A stretch of 64,000 nucleotides of DNA from Parenemella sanctibonifatiensis (GCF_002250565.1 NZ_NMVJ01000009.1:62001-126000); one strand, 5' to 3'. Counted from the first letter of the stretch, positions 52,094 to 61,733 are shown. Notes: generated from the letters alone by a model not told the origin. A program made the numbers and translations.

Positions 52094-52318
52094 ATGACCA
52101 AGGTCGCTCGCGTGGTGCACAACGACGGCCGACGCATGCTCATCACCACCGCGGCAGCGACCCTGCTCACCGCCGTGATCGTGACCGGCTGGACCACCGT
52201 CGACTCCTCGATGCGGGCGTACGCCGTGTTGCTGGGCTGCATCGTGGCCTGGGCCTGCTCTCGGGCATCCGTGCCTGGACTGCCTGTCGCCGTCATCGTG
52301 TCGATGTTGCTCGGCTGA
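52094..52318 (+). CDS. Small two-helix membrane protein
   Basis: 74 residues with hydrophobic segments at about 16-33 and 42-72 and a basic N-terminus (MTKVARVVHNDGRR). No known motif. There is no strong RBS, but the reading is clearly membrane-protein-like and in the right place after palindromic element copy 5. Confidence 0.6.
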   Translation: MTKVARVVHNDGRRMLITTAAATLLTAVIVTGWTTVDSSMRAYAVLLGCIVAWACSRASVPGLPVAVIVSMLLG

Positions 52319-52441
52319 TCTTCCGGGAACTCGTTTTCTCCCGGCCGGGAAGTCGTGGCGTACCCCTTGGCGGCGGGCCGGCTGATTGCTAGCGTCCTGC
52401 TACGGGCCCCCGGCGCGGGGGCCACTCATCGAGGAGTAACC

Positions 52442-53977
52442 GTGTCACCGCAGACCCCCGTCAGCCGCCGCACCCTGATCGCCGCGCTCGCCGCAACCCC
52501 GATCCTCAGCGTCGCCGCCACCAGCGGGCGCCGGGCGTACGCCGCCACCGCCGACATCGGCACCCGCGCCCGCTATGACGCCGACTACGCGGCCTTCCCG
52601 ATCACCCTCGGCGTCAGCAACGAGGCGGGCAGCCTGGCGTGGGGCACCGCGTACGTCATGAATTCGCTGGTCCGGATGTACGAGGCCACCTGCGATCCCC
52701 GCTACGTCGACGAGCTGGCCCGGATCGGCGCCGACATGCTCGCGCAGCGCGACTCGGTACGCGGGGTCACCGACTACCAGGGCCGCTCCGGCCCGGTCTG
52801 GCGCACCGCGGGCAACTACACCGCGGGCGTCGCCGAGATCCCCGGCAGCGACGGCACCGCGGTCCTCGACATCCGCTGGGCCGGCAGCCGCGCAGTCGAG
52901 GCCAGCGTCGAGGTCGTCCCCACCAGCGACACTTTCACGCTCCACCTGCACCACCCGCTCGCCACCTCCCGCACCCTGACCGGACTCAGCCTCGATCCGG
53001 CCAGCGCCGACTTCGTCGAGACCCGGATCGTCGCCGAGGCGTACGCCAGCAACGCCCGCTGGACCGCCGTCGCTCACGGCACCGGTGCCCCGGCGGGCGG
53101 AACCTACGGCTTCGAGCCGCAGTACTACGCGTACGCCGTCCACACCGGCCAGATCAGCTATCCGCTGGCGGCGTTCGCGCGGCTGGTCAAGGAGAACCCC
53201 GCCTTGAGCAAGCACCGTCGACTCGCCGCGACCTTCCGCCAGGCCGCCATCGACGCTGTCGCCTTCCATGACGACGAGTGGGTCGAATCTGGTGCCGATC
53301 GCGGCGACTACGTCTGGCCCGTCGGCGCGCCGGTGCCCTTCGACGGCACCATCCAGCCGTTCAACCAGACCCAGGGCCTGGGTCAGACCATGGCCGAACT
53401 GCATCGGATCGAGCCCAACGAGGCGTACGCCAACAAGCTCACCCGGATGGTCCGCAGCTGGCGGGGCGACCGGCGCCTCGAAGGCGATGCGGCGGTCTGG
53501 AACTACTGGCCGACCTACTCTGAGCTCTACCGTGGCTGGCGCGTCGGCGAGGTCGAGTCGACCTACACTCCGGCGTACGGCGCGAGCCGCCAGGCCGAGG
53601 ACGTCTCCCACGCCGCGATCACCGTGGAGTTCCTGCGGGCCGCGTACGCCGCCGGGGTGGAGGCGACCGAGACGGACCTGCGCAACCTGGCGGCGACGTA
53701 CCGGGACAAGCTCGCCCGCGGCGTCGACCAGATCTGGAGCCGAGTGGACGGCGTCACCGAGGCCTCCACGGCGTACATCGCCCAGGTGGGCCGTTGGCTG
53801 CCGATCGATGAGTTCGGCCCGGACATGGAGGATCACATCCGAGCGGTCTATCGGCGCGCCGAGGAACGGTTCGGTGGCGGCTCCCGGCTGCTCAACACGG
53901 CCTATCTGGTGTGGGCGAGCGTCGATGGCTGGGGCCAGGTGTGCCGCGGCCGGGTGCCGTTCCCCGCCGGCCGCTGA
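52442..53977 (+). CDS. Secreted protein with an alpha-toroid-like glycan enzyme fold
   Basis: 511 residues from GTG 52442, with GAGGAG upstream. A twin-arginine-like signal (SRRTLIAALAAT, cleavage near residue 35) exports it. The long helical body contains LAWGTAYVMNSLVRMYEATCDPRYVDELARI and NPALSKHRRLAATFRQAAIDAVAFHD, patterns of six-hairpin toroid enzymes such as glycan lyases and C5-epimerases. The family is not pinned down and catalytic residues are unknown. Confidence 0.68.
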   Translation: MSPQTPVSRRTLIAALAATPILSVAATSGRRAYAATADIGTRARYDADYAAFPITLGVSNEAGSLAWGTAYVMNSLVRMYEATCDPRYVDELARIGADMLAQRDSVRGVTDYQGRSGPVWRTAGNYTAGVAEIPGSDGTAVLDIRWAGSRAVEASVEVVPTSDTFTLHLHHPLATSRTLTGLSLDPASADFVETRIVAEAYASNARWTAVAHGTGAPAGGTYGFEPQYYAYAVHTGQISYPLAAFARLVKENPALSKHRRLAATFRQAAIDAVAFHDDEWVESGADRGDYVWPVGAPVPFDGTIQPFNQTQGLGQTMAELHRIEPNEAYANKLTRMVRSWRGDRRLEGDAAVWNYWPTYSELYRGWRVGEVESTYTPAYGASRQAEDVSHAAITVEFLRAAYAAGVEATETDLRNLAATYRDKLARGVDQIWSRVDGVTEASTAYIAQVGRWLPIDEFGPDMEDHIRAVYRRAEERFGGGSRLLNTAYLVWASVDGWGQVCRGRVPFPAGR

Positions 53978-54051
53978 CCTCTGGGGCGCGTCGTAGACTC
54001 CGCGTACCGAATTGGAATGACCGCCACCGGAAATCGGAGTCTGAATCGCCC

Positions 54052-55017
54052 ATGAGCACCGCTGCCGTCGATCTGGATCGCGCCGCCGGGGCCGTCCTCG
54101 GCTCGGCCGCCGGCGATGCCCTGGGTTCGCAGTACGAGTTCGGGCCGTCACTGCCCGATGAGGTGGCGATCGAGTTCGGCGCGGGCGTGTTCGGTCACGC
54201 CGTTGGTGAGTGGACCGACGACACCAGCATGGCGGTCCCGATCCTGCAGGCCCTCGCCCGCGGCGAGTCCTTGAACGATTCGGCTGTGCTCGGCCGAGTG
54301 CTCGCCGAGTGGCGGGAGTGGTCGCGCACCGCGAAGGACGTCGGCGCGCAGACCCGGGCCGTCTTCGAGCGCCTGCCGGGGCGGGCCAGCGAGGATGTCG
54401 CCCGCGCCGCAGCGGAAGCCCACCATCACCGCAGTGGACGTTCCGGCGGCAACGGGTCGCTCATGCGTACCGGCCCAGTCGCTCTCGGCTACCTCGCCGA
54501 TGGCGCCGAGCCGGCGCTGGTCGATGCCGCTGTCCGGGTCGCGCAGCTGACGCACTGGGAGCCCGACAACGCCGATGCGGTGGTGCTGTGGTGCCTCGCG
54601 ATCCGTCAGGCGATCCGCGTCGGGGTCGTCGACGTCAGGGCAGGATTGCGACACCTTCCGAGCGACCGACGTGACCGCTGGTCGGCACTCATCGACGAGG
54701 CGCTGGCCGAGGGCGCGCATCCGCGTGACTTCGGGACCGGCAATGGCTGGGTGGTGCGTGCCTTCCAGGGTGCCCTCGCGGCCGTCGCGGGTGCGGGGTC
54801 GCTGCCGGATGCGCTGGAGCGAGCCGTCCGCGGTGGCCACGACACCGACACGGTTGCCGCGATCGCGGGGTCGCTGGCGGGCGCCCGCTACGGGGCGAGT
54901 GCCGTGCCGGCGCAGTGGCGGAGCCTGCTGCACGGGTGGCCCGGCTGTCGGGCTGACGACCTGGTTGAGTTCGCAGCCCTCGCGGCTGGTGGCGGGTCAG
55001 GCGCCTCCGTCAGCTGA
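54052..55017 (+). CDS. ADP-ribosylglycohydrolase family protein
   Basis: 321 residues. GSAAGDALGSQYEF near residue 17 and GEWTDDTSM (about 53-61) hold the first metal ligands, and GGHDTDTVAAIAG near 264 holds the second pair of Asp, so both magnesium sites of the DraG/ARH fold are intact. The enzyme should remove ADP-ribose from proteins or other acceptors. Tail to tail with the GH15 gene, 3 bp apart. Confidence 0.92.
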   Translation: MSTAAVDLDRAAGAVLGSAAGDALGSQYEFGPSLPDEVAIEFGAGVFGHAVGEWTDDTSMAVPILQALARGESLNDSAVLGRVLAEWREWSRTAKDVGAQTRAVFERLPGRASEDVARAAAEAHHHRSGRSGGNGSLMRTGPVALGYLADGAEPALVDAAVRVAQLTHWEPDNADAVVLWCLAIRQAIRVGVVDVRAGLRHLPSDRRDRWSALIDEALAEGAHPRDFGTGNGWVVRAFQGALAAVAGAGSLPDALERAVRGGHDTDTVAAIAGSLAGARYGASAVPAQWRSLLHGWPGCRADDLVEFAALAAGGGSGASVS

Positions 55018-55020
55018 ACC

Positions 55021-56796
55021 TCACCGACCGGCGCGGGACTCCCGGATCGCCTCGGCGGCCTGCACCAGGCCGAGGTGGCTGAAGGCCTGCGGATAGTTGC
55101 CGGCGAGCCGGCCATGGGCCGGCGAATACTCCTCGGCGAGCAGGTCCAGCTCGCCGCCGTAGGACACCAACTGCTCATAGAGCTGCTCGGCACGTTCCAG
55201 TTGCCCGGTGCGGGCATAGCTCTCGACCAGCCAGAAGCAGCACAGCAGGAACGGATATTCATCTCCCGCCAGCCCGTCCAGCTTGGCCTGGGTCCGATAG
55301 CGGTGCAGCAGCCCATGGTCATCGACCAGGTCTCGCTCGATCCGCGCGACCGTGCCCAGCATCCGAGGATCGTCCCAGGCACAGAAACCCGTGTGCGGGA
55401 TCATCAGCAGCGACGCATCCACCTCGGCGGACCCGTAGGTCTGGGTGAAGGAATCGATCTCGGCATTCCAGCCTCGCTCCTCGATCTCGGTACGCAGACG
55501 GCCCCGCAACCCGCGCCACCGCTCCACCGGTCCCGGTAGTTCCTGGGTCTCCACCGCGCGTACGCCGCAGTCGAACGCCGCCCACAACATCACCCGGCCA
55601 TGGGTGAAGTAGTGTTCCTCGCCGCGCATCTCCCAGATGCCCTGGTCCTTGTCGTCGATGCGCCGCTCGCAGTAATCCAGCAGCGCGCGCTGCAGCGCCC
55701 ACGAGTTCGGGTCCTCCGCGACTCCGGCCTCCCGGAATCGCTGCAGCGCAATCATCACCTCACCGACCACGTCGGCCTGATACTGATCCGCGGCGCCGTT
55801 GCCGATCCGCACCGGCACCGAGTCCTCGTACCCGCTGAGATGCGACAACTCCAGCTCGGTCTCGACGTAGGCACCGTCGATCCGATACATGATCTTGGGG
55901 TCGTGGACGTCGCCGGCGATGGCCCGCAGCAGCCAGTCCCGCCAGGAGTGTTCGTCCAGCCCGTAGGCGATCATCGCCTCGATCGACAGCGCTGAGTCGC
56001 GCAGCCACACGAAGCGGTAGTCCCAGTTGCGGATCCCGCCGAACTCCTCCGGCAGCGAGGCGGTCGGCGCCGCGATCACACCGCCGGTGGCGTAGTGGGT
56101 GAGGCCCCGCAGCACCAGCAGCGACCGGCGTACCGCAGGGTCATCGGCATTGACCATTGTCGCTGCCCAGTCGCGCCAGTCCTTGATGGTGCGGGCCAGA
56201 TCAACGTCGGGGTCCTCCTGCACCGGCGGCACTTCGTGGGAGGGAAACCACGTCAGTGTCCAGGTCTCCTTGGTGCCGGCGGCCAGTCGGTGCTGGGAGG
56301 TGTGCGCGGCGTCGTGGGCGTGCGGCAGCGGCCCACGCAGCACCAGTCCGGTCGGGCCAGAGATCCCCACCAGCACCTCGACCTCGCCGATCGCGCGGCG
56401 TCGCACCCACGGCAGCCGTTCGCCGTAATTGGGGCGCATCCGCAGTTCCTGGTGCACCAGCACCTCACCGGACACGACCTCGACGTTGCGCTGCAGGGTG
56501 TGGTGACCGTCGGAAACCTCCTGGAGCAGTTCGGTCACCACCGCCTCGCCGTGCTCACCACGCCAGCGGGTCTGCAGCACGAAGGTGTCGGGCAGGTACG
56601 TCCGCTCGACCACCTCGGCATCGACGATCCGCAACAGCCAGTGGCCGTTGTCCTGACTGCCCAGCAGTTTGGCAAACACCGCCGGGCTGTCGAACCGAGG
56701 CGGACACCACCAGTCGATGCTGCCGTCGCGGCTGACCAGGGCCGCGGTGGCGCAGTTGGTGAGCAGGGCGTAGTCCTCCAACGGCGTGTGCGACAT
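55021..56796 (-). CDS. Glycoside hydrolase family 15 protein (glucoamylase/trehalase-like)
   Basis: 591 residues from ATG 56796. The N-terminal part starts LEDYALLTNCATAALVSRDGSIDWWCPPRFDSPAVFA, the hallmark of bacterial GH15 proteins. The catalytic barrel carries GIRNWDYRFVWLRDSALSIEAM and the segment GIWEMRGEEHYFTHGRVMLWAAFD with the general acid Glu. C-terminal EEYSPAHGRLAGNYPQAFSHLGL holds the general base Glu region. It releases glucose from alpha-glucans or trehalose in the cytoplasm. An upstream open frame is only the shadow of the CDF gene. Confidence 0.92.
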   Translation of the reverse strand: MSHTPLEDYALLTNCATAALVSRDGSIDWWCPPRFDSPAVFAKLLGSQDNGHWLLRIVDAEVVERTYLPDTFVLQTRWRGEHGEAVVTELLQEVSDGHHTLQRNVEVVSGEVLVHQELRMRPNYGERLPWVRRRAIGEVEVLVGISGPTGLVLRGPLPHAHDAAHTSQHRLAAGTKETWTLTWFPSHEVPPVQEDPDVDLARTIKDWRDWAATMVNADDPAVRRSLLVLRGLTHYATGGVIAAPTASLPEEFGGIRNWDYRFVWLRDSALSIEAMIAYGLDEHSWRDWLLRAIAGDVHDPKIMYRIDGAYVETELELSHLSGYEDSVPVRIGNGAADQYQADVVGEVMIALQRFREAGVAEDPNSWALQRALLDYCERRIDDKDQGIWEMRGEEHYFTHGRVMLWAAFDCGVRAVETQELPGPVERWRGLRGRLRTEIEERGWNAEIDSFTQTYGSAEVDASLLMIPHTGFCAWDDPRMLGTVARIERDLVDDHGLLHRYRTQAKLDGLAGDEYPFLLCCFWLVESYARTGQLERAEQLYEQLVSYGGELDLLAEEYSPAHGRLAGNYPQAFSHLGLVQAAEAIRESRAGR

Positions 56797-56885
56797 GCCC
56801 TCAGTGTCTCGGAGCGTGCCACCGGAGCGCAGCCGGGGCTGCGGGCGTACGTCACGGATTGAGCGCGGGACGTACGGTGCGTCCC

Positions 56886-57776
56886 TCACCAAGCCGGGTG
56901 GTGGCAGTCGTGGCTGGTCGGTTCGATCTGCAGCGTGGCGTGCTCGATGCCGAAGTCCTCGCGCAGGGCGGCATTGGCCCGGTCCAGCATGTCGTGCGGA
57001 TCGTCGCTGACGACCAGGTGTGCGGTGGCGACGTCCATGCCCGAGGTGAGCGTCCACAGGTGCAGGTCGTGGACCTCCTCGATGCCCGGGATTGCGCGCA
57101 GCCGCGTCTCGATCGCCGCCGGATCCAATCCATCGGGGGCGTTCTGACCCAGCACTTGGAGCACCTCGCGGCCCAACATGACGGCCCGGACGGCAACGAA
57201 GACCCCGATGGCCACCGCGACTGCGGTGTCCCACCAGGTGTCGCCGGTGGCGCGGACCAGCAGGGCCGCGGCGATGACACCGACCGAGCCGAGCGTGTCG
57301 GCGAGCACCTCCAGGTAGGCGCCCTTGAGGTTGAGGCTTTGCTTGGCCCCGGCCCGCAACAGCAGCATCGCGACCAAGTTGACGATCAGACCGAGGGTGC
57401 CGACCACGAGCATCGGCCCGGTCTCGACCTCGACCGGTTCGCCGATGCGGGCGACCGCGGAGGCGGCGATGGCGATCGCCATGCCGAGCATCAGTAGGGC
57501 GATGAAACCGGAGGCGAAGATCTCGGCGCGATAGGAACCATAGGTACGCCGTCCGGTCCGGTCGCCGCGCGCGGCCAGCCGGGTGGCGACCAGCGCGCTG
57601 CCGAGCGCGACGACGTCGGCGGCCATGTGGCCGGCATCGGACAGCAGCGCCAACGAGCCGGTGATGATGCCGGCGACCAGTTCGACGGCGAAGAAGGTCG
57701 CGATCAGTCCGAACGTGACGACCAGGCGCCAACGGTGGCGGCCCGCGGCGCTCAACGCTCCGTGGTCATGTCCCAT
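56886..57776 (-). CDS. Cation diffusion facilitator (zinc-type) exporter
   Basis: 296 residues with six membrane helices and a C-terminal cytoplasmic domain. The metal site has DAGHMAADVVALG in TM2 (His and Asp) and EVLADTLGS in TM5, where Glu stands in place of the usual His. A His near the start (GHDHG) and the end (HDCHHPAW) could bind metal. It exports Zn2+ or a similar metal in exchange for protons. Divergent from the ArsR-type gene, which probably controls it. Confidence 0.92.
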   Translation of the reverse strand: MGHDHGALSAAGRHRWRLVVTFGLIATFFAVELVAGIITGSLALLSDAGHMAADVVALGSALVATRLAARGDRTGRRTYGSYRAEIFASGFIALLMLGMAIAIAASAVARIGEPVEVETGPMLVVGTLGLIVNLVAMLLLRAGAKQSLNLKGAYLEVLADTLGSVGVIAAALLVRATGDTWWDTAVAVAIGVFVAVRAVMLGREVLQVLGQNAPDGLDPAAIETRLRAIPGIEEVHDLHLWTLTSGMDVATAHLVVSDDPHDMLDRANAALREDFGIEHATLQIEPTSHDCHHPAW

Positions 57777-57797
57777 CTCGTTCGCCCCTCCCGCAAT

Positions 57798-57817
57798 TCA
57801 TCGTTCTCCAGCGATGA
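57798..57817. promoter_or_regulatory. Inverted repeat in the CDF/ArsR divergent region
   Basis: TCATCGTTCTCCAGCGATGA has perfect 6-bp arms (TCATCG/CGATGA) around an 8-bp centre. It lies 21 bp upstream of the CDF start. ArsR-family sensors bind such sites, so it is a good operator candidate, but unproven. Confidence 0.45.
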
Positions 57818-57902
57818 TAGCCCACGTCGGCGGAAGATGAAACCGCGCAGGCGAGCCTTCGTTGAGTCGGTACCCGGCAGGTGGGATCATCGGCGGGTGG
57901 CG

Positions 57903-58247
57903 ATGACAGGATCAGACGGCGATACGCCTCCGGAGGAACTCTTCGATGCGGCCGCCGCGATCCTGCACGGGTTCAGCGAACGCTCCCGGCTCATCATCAT
58001 CCAGCACCTGCTCACCGGCGAACATCGCGTTGTCGACCTCCAGGAGCACGTCGGGCTGGCGCAATCAACCGTCAGCAAGCACCTGGCGTACCTGCTGCGG
58101 GCGGGACTGTTGACCGTCCGCGCGGAGGGTCGCGCCTCGGTGTACGCACTGGCGCACCCCGAGGCCACCCGCGCGCTGCTCGCGGCCACCGACCGGTTGG
58201 TCGAACGGGCCGGTCTGGGCATCGAAGGTGAAGCCCTGATCTCCTGA
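57903..58247 (+). CDS. ArsR family transcriptional regulator
   Basis: 114 residues (GTG 57897 is an alternative start). The winged helix shows FSERSRLIIIQHLLTGEHRVVDLQEHVGLAQSTVSKHLAYLLRAGLL (about residues 22-68) followed by the wing VRAEGRASVYALA. There is no Cys in this region; His and Asp residues could bind zinc. The location opposite the CDF exporter suggests a zinc sensor of the SmtB/CzrA kind. Confidence 0.9.
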   Translation: MTGSDGDTPPEELFDAAAAILHGFSERSRLIIIQHLLTGEHRVVDLQEHVGLAQSTVSKHLAYLLRAGLLTVRAEGRASVYALAHPEATRALLAATDRLVERAGLGIEGEALIS

Positions 58248-58267
58248 GCTGCTCGTCATGCCAACGC

Positions 58268-58678
58268 TCAGGCCACGCGTACGTCGAACTCCGCCGGACT
58301 GACCGCAGCGACGGTGTTGTAGATCGGGCAGGTGTCGCGGAAGCGCTGCACCAGCGCCTCCGCGGTCGTCTGGTCGACCCCGGCCACGGTCACCTCGAAG
58401 CGGAACCACGCATACCGCGGCGGCTGGTCCTCGCCGCGCTCGGATGACACCTCGACGGTGACCGGCCCCAGGCCCAACCCCTCCTCGGCGGCGGTTCCCT
58501 CGATGACGGCCAGCGCACAGGAGGCCAGTGCCGCCAGCAGTAGCTCGCCGGCGTGGATCTCCGGCCCGCCGCTGTTGCGGGCATCGGATCGCACCGTCGC
58601 ACCACGGGCGGTGATGGTGTATTCCCCGGCCGCGGCGCTGGTGCGGCCGGTGACCGTGGCAATCGGGGCTGCCGTCAC
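58268..58678 (-). CDS. OsmC family protein
   Basis: 136 residues from GTG 58678, which overlaps the stop of the upstream gene (GTGA). The block GGPEIHAGELLLAALASCALAVI contains the conserved Cys of OsmC-like peroxide reductases, and DTCPIYNTV near the end gives the second Cys. Such proteins reduce organic hydroperoxides using paired cysteines. It is translationally coupled to the truncated monooxygenase gene. Confidence 0.88.
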   Translation of the reverse strand: MTAAPIATVTGRTSAAAGEYTITARGATVRSDARNSGGPEIHAGELLLAALASCALAVIEGTAAEEGLGLGPVTVEVSSERGEDQPPRYAWFRFEVTVAGVDQTTAEALVQRFRDTCPIYNTVAAVSPAEFDVRVA

Positions 58679-59634
58679 GACTGCCCCTGCCCGCGCCGCT
58701 GCCAGTCGCCGACCGCCGGGCGAGGCACGCCGAGACTGTCGCGCAGCGTGGTGCCCTCGTACGCCGTCCGGTACAGCCCGCGGCGCTGCAGCTCGGGGAC
58801 GACCTCGCGTACGAACTCCTCGAAGGCGCCCGGCTGGTAGACCGCGCCGACGGTGAAGCCGTCCGCAGCCCCCTTGCTGAACCATTTCTCCAGGCCGTCA
58901 GCGATCTGCGAGGGCGTACCGATCATGTTGCCCTCGGTGCGGCCGCCGTACTGCTTGCCCAGCTGTCGCAGCGAGATGCCCTCGCGGCGGGTGATCTCGG
59001 CGACCTCGTGGTAGTGGCCGTCGATGCTCGGGTCATCGAGCGCGGGCAGCTGCTCGTCGAGCGGGAACTGTGACAGGTCGATGTCGAGGTGGTAGGACAG
59101 CTGCGACAGTCCGGCCTCCTCGGGGACCAGCTCGTAGAGCTCGGCAGCGAGGTCCTTGGCGTCCTGCTCGACCGGCCGCACGATCGGGGTGATCGAGGGG
59201 AGCACCTTGATGTCGTCGGGATCGCGGCCCGCCGCCTTGGCTCGTTCCTTGATGTCGGAATAGAAGGCCTGGGCCGACTCCAGCGAGGCGTGGCTGCAGA
59301 AGATCGCATCGGCCCATCGCGCGGCCATGTCGCGGCCGCTCGGCGAGGCGCCGGCCTGCAGGATCACCGGGTAGCCCTGCGGTGGCCGGGGCACGTTCAG
59401 TGGGCCGTCGATGTCGAACCAGTCGCCGTGGTGGTCGATCGGGTGCACCTTGCTGGCGTCGGCGAAGACCGGCGTCTGGGGATCGAGCACCAGGGCGTCG
59501 TCCTCCCAGCTGTCCCACAGCTTCGCCGCGACCTGCAGGAATTCGTCGGCTCGGGCGTACCGGCTCTTCTTGTCGAGCAGCTCGACCTGGGAGAAGTTGC
59601 GCGCCTCGGCCTCGGTGCCGCCATGAGCATGCAT
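58675..59634 (-). pseudogene. Flavin-dependent monooxygenase (NtaA/SnaA/DszA family), N-terminus missing
   Basis: The frame reads a normal C-terminal two thirds of a bacterial luciferase-like monooxygenase: EARNFSQVELLDKKSRYARADEFLQVAAKLWDSWEDDA-type block (residues 8-45 from ATG 59634), then VILQAGASPSGRDMAARWADAIFCS and MIGTPSQIADGLEKWF. Family members have about 430-450 residues; here the first 120 or so (flavin-binding barrel start) are absent and the upstream frame has unrelated sequence. Very likely non-functional, but still coupled to OsmC. Confidence 0.75.
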
Positions 59635-59654
59635 ACGAGGGTTGCGGGTGCGCT

Positions 59655-59863
59655 GATCGGGCAGTGCTGATCGGCGCAGGCTGCGCCTCACCTCAGGAGC
59701 GTGACCCGGTGAAGACCGCCGGTCCCCGTCTGACCGTGGACGCCAGCGCAGTGGGAGGAACTCCAGCGCCAGTACCAGCAGCGGCAGGACGACTTCGAGT
59801 GAGCCGGTAGCCGGGGCGCCTCGCGGGATCAGGGCGACGGCCCCGCCCTGTCCCCGGGTGGCG
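59655..59863. other. Scrambled intergenic stretch with a possible gene tail
   Basis: No intact gene. On the plus strand, a frame after TGA 59731-59733 reads PWTPAQWEELQRQYQQRQDD and stops at 59800-59802, like the last helix of a lost protein. This and the truncated monooxygenase next to it suggest a deletion scar. Confidence 0.3.
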
Positions 59864-61261
59864 CTAATGCTGCATGTCGACGAAGCGGGAGTAGTGGCCT
59901 TGGAAGGCGACCTGGATGTCGCGGGTGGGGCCATTACGGTGTTTGGCGACGATGAGGTCGGCCTCGCCAGCTCGGGTGGAGTCCTTGTCGTAGTAGTCCT
60001 CGCGGTGCAGCAGGATGATCATGTCGGCGTCCTGTTCCAGGGAGCCGGACTCACGCAGGTCGGCGACCATGGGACGCTTGTCGTTGCGTTGCTCGGGGCC
60101 ACGGTTGAGCTGGGAGATCGCCACGACGGGGAGCTCGAGTTCCTTGGCCAGCAGCTTGATCTGGCGGGAAAACTCGGAGACCTCGAGCTGGCGTGATTCG
60201 ACTCGCTTGCCCGACGTCATCAGCTGCATGTAGTCGATGACGACCAGTTTGAGGTCGTGGCGTTGTTTGAGGCGGCGGGCCTTGGCGCGAATCTCCATCA
60301 TGGTGAGGTTGGGGGAGTCATCCACATACAGCGGGGCTTCGGAGATCTCACCCATCTTGCGCGCCAACCGGGCCCAGTCCTCCTCGGTCATCTCACCGTT
60401 GCGGATGTTCTTGAGGGGGACGCCGGCCTCGGCCGACAGCAGTCGCATCACGATCTCGGACTGGCTCATCTCGAGGGAGAAGATCGCCGAGGTCATGCCG
60501 TTCTTGATCGAGCACGCCCGCGCGAAGTCCAGCCCGAGAGTCGATTTGCCCATGGCCGGTCGCGCCGCCACAATCACCATTTGGCCGGGGTGGAGGCCGT
60601 TGGTGAGGTCGTCGAGGTCGAGGATCCCGGTGGGGACGCCGGCAAGTTGGCCGCCGCGCGAACCGATCGCTTCGATCTCGTCCAGGGTGGATTCCATCAG
60701 CGCGGACAGGGGCTTGTAGTCCTCGCTGGTCTTGCCTTCGGTGACGGAATAGATGGCTTGCTGGGCGCGGTCGACGATGTCGCTGACGTCACCGGTGCCT
60801 TGGTAGCCGAGCTGGGAGATCTTCATGGAGGCCTCGACCAGCCGGCGCAGCACGGCCTTTTCACGCACGATCTCGGCGTAGTAGCTGGCGTTGGAGGCGA
60901 TCGAGACGGTGGAGACCAGTTCGTGGAGGTAGGGGTGGCCGCCGACCCGGCCGATCTCGCCGCGGCGGGTCAGTTCGGCGGCGACGGTGACGGCGTCGGC
61001 GGGTTCGCCGCGTCCGTAGAGGTCGAGGATCGAGTCGAAGATCATCTCGTGGGCAGGCCGGTAGAAGTCGATGCCCTTGATCGACTCCAGCACGTCGGCG
61101 ATCGCGTCCTTGCTCAGCAGCATCGCACCGAGCACACTCTGCTCGGCCGCCATGTCCTGCGGCGGCGTACGGTCGACCTGGCTGCGCTCCTCCGGGCCCG
61201 AAGCCTCCAGCTGATATGCCTCACTCACGGCAGCCACCCCCATCCATGTCGAGCCATTCAT
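59864..61261 (-). CDS. dnaB: Replicative DNA helicase DnaB
   Basis: 465 residues from ATG 61261 (ATG 61243 is also possible; no clear RBS for either). The N-terminal domain starts TPPQDMAAEQSVLGAMLLS. The RecA-like motor has ARPAMGKST (Walker A), VVIDYMQLM (Walker B), AISQLNRGPEQRNDKRPMVADLRESGSLEQDAD and the arginine-finger region RNGPTRDIQVAF. No intein is seen. It opens the replication fork. A DnaA-box cluster lies upstream of its start. Confidence 0.96.
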   Translation of the reverse strand: MNGSTWMGVAAVSEAYQLEASGPEERSQVDRTPPQDMAAEQSVLGAMLLSKDAIADVLESIKGIDFYRPAHEMIFDSILDLYGRGEPADAVTVAAELTRRGEIGRVGGHPYLHELVSTVSIASNASYYAEIVREKAVLRRLVEASMKISQLGYQGTGDVSDIVDRAQQAIYSVTEGKTSEDYKPLSALMESTLDEIEAIGSRGGQLAGVPTGILDLDDLTNGLHPGQMVIVAARPAMGKSTLGLDFARACSIKNGMTSAIFSLEMSQSEIVMRLLSAEAGVPLKNIRNGEMTEEDWARLARKMGEISEAPLYVDDSPNLTMMEIRAKARRLKQRHDLKLVVIDYMQLMTSGKRVESRQLEVSEFSRQIKLLAKELELPVVAISQLNRGPEQRNDKRPMVADLRESGSLEQDADMIILLHREDYYDKDSTRAGEADLIVAKHRNGPTRDIQVAFQGHYSRFVDMQH

Positions 61262-61436
61262 CACATCAACCGAGTCACCCACAAGCCGAGTCACCCACGA
61301 GCGGGGCCGCCTCACGTACGGCTGCTCGTGGCCCACTGCCAACTGTCTGCGACCGTACGCAGGGGGTCCGACACTTTCGTCACCCATCGCTTTGCGCCGA
61401 CACCGTAGCGCTCGGAATCACCGAAGGACAATGACT

Positions 61437-61696
61437 CTGTCCACAGGGCTTGTGGACAGTCGGTGGACAGGTGTGGAGAGCGGTGCAACACGCCGGATCC
61501 GGCTGTGGATGAGTCTGTGGGGGCAGTCGGTCCAATGGTCGAAGACGCCCGTTTCTATGGGGCTTTGCGAGAGAACTCGCTGTGGACGAAAAGTTCTTTG
61601 GCCAACTCCGCCAGGCCTGACCGCGCGCTTGACAGCCCCTGGGAGGGGTGGTGTATGGCGGAGTTGCCCACAGGTTGTCGGGCCGGATGTGGACAA
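61437..61696. promoter_or_regulatory. Cluster of DnaA-box-like sites upstream of dnaB
   Basis: Against TTGTCCACA / TGTGGACAA: 61437 CTGTCCACA, 61451 TGTGGACAG, 61504 TGTGGATGA, 61581 TGTGGACGA and 61664 TTGCCCACA each differ at one position from a TTGTCCACA or TTATCCACA box; 61688-61696 TGTGGACAA is perfect. Six sites in 260 bp within a 480-bp gap without genes. Could regulate dnaB or titrate DnaA. Confidence 0.55.
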
Positions 61697-61714
61697 GATG
61701 GTGATCTTGATCTG

Positions 61715-61733
61715 GATACCCCTCAGGGGTATC
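61715..61733. promoter_or_regulatory. csoR: CsoR operator
   Basis: GATACCCCTCAGGGGTATC is a perfect palindrome around a central A or T and matches the known CsoR site pattern. It ends 9 bp before the csoR start, so CsoR should repress its own operon until copper(I) binds. Confidence 0.85.
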
